Shown in pieces: positions 62,450 through 64,000 of a stretch of 64,000 bases of DNA. Origin of the DNA: an uncultured Bacteroidota bacterium (GTDB lineage Bacteria > Bacteroidota > Bacteroidia > Bacteroidales > P3); assembly GCA_902762805.1 (NCBI GenBank), contig CACWPQ010000003.1, positions 62,001 through 126,000 of the forward strand. The letters are read 5' to 3'. The notes under the pieces are model-generated. The model was not told where the DNA came from. It did not search any database and worked only from the letters and a program-made list of their open reading frames with translations. The position numbers and the translations under genes are program-made. Position 1 is the first letter of the stretch, and each line of letters opens with the position of its first letter.

Positions 62450-63256
62450 ATGGATTGCTGCATAAGAAACATCATCGCCGTTGATGAGCAAAACCAGCCC
62501 CTGCGCGACGAGGAGGGCCGCCTCATCTTCCGCCCGGGCGGACACGGCGCCCTGATAGAGAACCTCAACGAGCAACGCGCCGACCTTATATTTATAAAAA
62601 ATATAGACAACGTGGTACCCGACTGGATGAAGCACACCACGGTGATTTACAAGCAGGTGCTGGCCGGCATGCTGCTCGAGCTACGCGAGAAGGTGTTCGA
62701 TGCCCTCCGCACCCTCGACAGCCAGCCCGACAAGAAGACCCTGGACAAACTAGTCCGCTTCGCCAAACAGGAGCTTAATATCATGGTACCAGAGGGTTGC
62801 GACGCCAAGACGCTGCACCCCCTGCTCAACCGCCCCATGCGCATCTGCGGCATGGTGAAGAACCTCGGCGAACCCGGTGGTGGCCCCTTCTATACCATTG
62901 ATACCATGGGGAATAGAAGCCTGCAAATCGTGGAATCGGCACAGGTGAACCACAAAGAGCCGAGCCAGGAGGAGATCTTCCAAGCCTCGACCCACTTCAA
63001 CCCCGTGGACCTCGTCTGCAGCACCAAGAACTACCGCGGCCGCTACTTCGACCTGCGGCAGTATGTCGACCCCAAGACGGGCTTCATCAGCAAGAAGAGC
63101 AAAGGGGCGCAGACACTTAAATCCCAGGAACTTCCCGGTCTGTGGAACGGCGCCATGGCCCACTGGATTACCCTCTTCGTCGAGGTGCCCGTGGCCACCT
63201 TCAACCCCGTCAAAACCGTCAACGACCTGCTCCGCAAGGAGCACCGCGAAGGCTGA
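62450..63256 (+). pseudogene. DUF4301 protein, N-terminal half missing
   Basis: The 268 codons match the C-terminal half of the Bacteroidales family DUF4301, a nucleotidyltransferase-like protein of about 500 residues: EGRLIFRPGGHGALIENLNE, FIKNIDNVVPDWM, GMVKNLGEPGGGPFYT, and PVDLVCSTKNYRGRYFDL. Homology begins abruptly after ATG 62450, and the bases before it (62276-62449) are an AT-rich intergenic region with the promoter of the opposite gene. The N-terminal glycine-rich nucleotide-binding part is therefore lost. It may be a decaying remnant or a short form; no promoter for it is seen on the plus strand. Confidence 0.7.
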
Positions 63257-63459
63257 CCTGGCTTTTTCCACGACAACGCTGACAACAAAGACAACATAGC
63301 GGGCGGCGCAACACGCGCCGCCCCTCCCCCACCCTAAAAACACTAATTTCTGCGGTTGTAGTCCACAGAAAATTATAATATTTTGCGGATTATATCCGCA
63401 GAAATTTCTTTCAATTGAGGCATTTGCTGTCATTTCTTGAAGTTACCGAAGGAGAAAGA
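63257..63459. other. Intergenic stretch with small hairpins
   Basis: No gene is seen. A hairpin GGGCGGCGC-aacac-GCGCCGCCC (63301-63323) follows the DUF4301 remnant without a T-run. Further on AATTTCTGCGG (63345-63355) pairs with CCGCAGAAATT (63396-63406), enclosing a second small stem GCGGAT-tat-ATCCGC. These look like repeat elements rather than promoters. Confidence 0.5.
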
Positions 63460-63660
63460 GCCCGCGCAGCGGGCGACACCTTGATTAGCCGTGGGCGCAA
63501 GCCCACGGGGCACAAAAGGGGACCACACAACGGAGCCCCGTCAGGGGCGGCACAGCCAGCGTTGATGTGCCGCCCCTGACGGGGCTCCAGATTCTTGCTT
63601 GGGGGTGTCCGTGGGCTTGCGCCCACGGCTATATAAAGTATCGCCCTGACGGGCTCCCGC
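63460..63660. repeat. Nested inverted-repeat (REP-like) element
   Basis: The element has a hairpin at 63460-63474 and a palindrome at 63487-63508. Two 23-base inverted arms at 63532-63554 and 63566-63588 match perfectly. The palindrome of 63487-63508 is repeated inverted at 63609-63630, and a tail cgccctgacgggctcc repeats part of the central arms. It lies just past the end of the minus-strand gene at 63672. Confidence 0.85.
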
Positions 63661-63671
63661 AGGAACAAGGG

Positions 63672-64000
63672 TTAGTTCTGGCGCACAGCGCGGACGGAGA
63701 ACCCGATGGTGCGGACGGTGAAGTACATGAACTGGTCGTCCGAGTCGAAGGTGAAGCCCCACGCGAGGCCCGGGTAGTCCGAGTAGAGCGACGAGGACGA
63801 CCAGTAGTCTCCGCTCTCACCCGCGTAGAGCAGACGCGAATCGAAGCGGCCGCCGGCGGCGGGCAGGAAGAGACTGTTGCCGTTGGCGGCGGTGAACTTG
63901 CGGCCTGCGACGCCGTTCACGGTGGTCCACTCGGCTGTGGTGTTGGCGATGAGGTCTTCCCACTCCTCCCTGGTCGGCATGCGGGCGCCGTCGCCCAGCT
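63672..64000 (-). CDS. FISUMP-type protein, 5' part outside the window
   Basis: The last 109 codons of a gene that runs off the right edge. The visible end reads LGDGARMPTREEWEDLIANT, then NGVAGRKFTAANGNSLFLPA and GDYWSSSSLYSDYPGLAWGF, closing with VRAVRQN. This is the C-terminal part of the FISUMP-type domain found in surface lipoproteins of Bacteroidota and Fibrobacter. The ATG at 63980 lies inside the conserved R-M-P-T motif, so it is not the start. The gene at 61094 encodes a related domain. Confidence 0.75.
   Translation of the reverse strand, partial: LGDGARMPTREEWEDLIANTTAEWTTVNGVAGRKFTAANGNSLFLPAAGGRFDSRLLYAGESGDYWSSSSLYSDYPGLAWGFTFDSDDQFMYFTVRTIGFSVRAVRQN

Overview
The window looks like a chromosome segment of a member of the order Bacteroidales (phylum Bacteroidota). 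Four things support this. Most genes with a clear promoter have the Bacteroidota form TAnnTTTG, several with TTTG about 19-21 bases upstream, and Shine-Dalgarno sequences are mostly absent. A NusG-type antiterminator of the UpxY kind heads a capsule operon. There are families typical of this order (DUF4301, DUF6261-like and DUF6266-like proteins, FISUMP-type lipoproteins, a thioester-less alpha-2-macroglobulin). Several hairpin repeats of the kind scattered in Bacteroidales genomes are present. Most coding DNA is GC-rich, but about 5.4-12.06 kb is clearly AT-rich.

Layout. (1) 18402 down to base 1, minus strand: one long capsule or exopolysaccharide operon. It runs from the antiterminator through a sugar-phosphate transferase, Wzm permease, nucleotidyltransferase, gmd, fcl and Wzt ATPase. 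These are followed by an unusual fusion protein (ferredoxin/FrhB-like + SGNH-like + citrate-lyase-ligase-like), an aldo/keto reductase, a pyruvyltransferase, an acyltransferase and five glycosyltransferases; the last runs off the left edge. (2) 18.7-36.0 kb: housekeeping and accessory genes. These are a DUF438/hemerythrin sensor, an M49-like peptidase, tRNA-Ser, a 2030-residue alpha-2-macroglobulin, a CrtC-like lipocalin protein, an AraC regulator, a DUF6261-like protein, a DUF1963 protein, a ParE/RelE toxin-antitoxin pair, and a two-gene pair related to the lysine-fermentation proteins KamB/KamC. (3) 36.3-49.9 kb, plus strand: a second polysaccharide cluster with wza, wzc, rmlA, rmlC, rmlD, the full UDP-GlcNAc to UDP-diacetamido-glucuronate set, a membrane 4,6-dehydratase and a sulfatase-fold phosphoglycerol-transferase-like protein. 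(4) 49.9-64 kb: a lamin-tail protein, glmS, a transglutaminase lipoprotein with cutC, a flavodiiron/rubredoxin pair, ettA, a DUF6266-like/winged-helix fusion, a FISUMP lipoprotein, a truncated DUF4301 gene and a partial FISUMP gene.

The two polysaccharide clusters probably act together. The first makes GDP-fucose, assembles and decorates a glycan (pyruvyl and acyl groups) and exports it by Wzm/Wzt. The second supplies dTDP-rhamnose (rmlB is not in the window) and UDP-diacetamido-uronate, plus the Wza/Wzc envelope machinery.

The least expected structure is in the repeats. At least eight intergenic loci carry tandem repeats with a period of exactly 11 bp but different sequences. Short palindromic or low-complexity repeats are also inserted in frame inside several genes, most strikingly four times in the transglutaminase gene. 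A duplicated hairpin element with a covarying stem brackets the toxin-antitoxin pair, and a 42-bp tandem array with covarying hairpins precedes the DUF6261-like gene.
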